NCBI GenBank assembly: GCA_018806915.1
Contig: JAGKQI010000105.1
Span: forward strand, 1,488,001 to 1,552,000
DNA length: 64,000 nucleotides
Source: Phytophthora colocasiae
Taxonomy: Eukaryota; Oomycota; Peronosporomycetes; Peronosporales; Peronosporaceae
Direction of reading: 5' to 3'
The translations under genes and the position numbers were made by a program. The number at the start of each line of letters is the position of its first letter. Position 1 is the stretch's first letter. Below are positions 63,964 through 64,000 of this stretch, one piece after another. The notes below the pieces were generated by a model that saw only the letters and a program-made list of their open reading frames with translations, searched no databases and was not told the origin of the DNA.

Positions 63964-64000
63964 CCAAAGGCAAGGCTAATCACGCTGTTTACTTTTCTGG

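Overview
This is nuclear DNA from an oomycete, most likely a Phytophthora or close Peronosporales relative. The signs are compact genes with few short GT-AG introns (about 50-90 nt), short divergent intergenic gaps, a 16-nt oomycete-type initiator near several starts, flagellar genes (BBS8, a BBOF1-like coiled coil), and oomycete-style Ty3/gypsy and LINE debris. There is no rRNA, tRNA, CRISPR or bacterial operon structure.

Left flank (1-10.8 kb), well-ordered housekeeping genes: the N-terminal part of a DBP3-like DEAD-box helicase (minus); a KNL1/Spc105-like kinetochore scaffold (plus); a four-exon tandem-propeller coronin-7 (minus); a mitochondrial-type PPR protein (plus).

10.8-24.3 kb mixes live and dead genes: a frameshifted Rab GTPase relic; the 3' half of a decayed LINE; an acid-lipase-like hydrolase; a YrhK-like membrane protein; an intact spinster-type MFS transporter followed by a wrecked tandem copy; and a four-exon carnitine acyltransferase.

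24.3-41.9 kb is a nested repeat island. A ~2.4-kb module (arm A, 24.84-27.30 kb) recurs in inverted orientation (arm B). Arm B is split by a 10.4-kb minus-strand Ty3/gypsy element with 0.93/0.95-kb LTRs and a CTAC target duplication; arm A shows the uninterrupted site. Arm B is bracketed by another pair of ~0.69-kb inverted repeats. Each arm carries a ~300-codon open gene with a near-consensus oomycete initiator, which is the most interesting unexplained object here.

Right flank (42-64 kb): BBS8/TTC8; PP2A catalytic subunit; a nine-exon conserved-looking gene of unknown function; a TOM1/GPR137-like seven-TM protein; a BBOF1-like coiled coil; a secreted Cys-rich gene; a decayed gene; a GH1 glucosidase pseudogene with a Trp-to-stop change; an ELO fatty-acid elongase; a sideroflexin; an EF-hand-like protein; a DUSP12/YVH1 phosphatase; and a tandem array of three D-lactate-dehydrogenase-type genes, two intronless and cytosolic-looking and one with introns and a mitochondrial presequence.

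The housekeeping genes are not functionally clustered except for the D-LDH array. Exon coordinates were worked out by hand from splice sites, reading-frame phase and family similarity, so they are models rather than transcript evidence.
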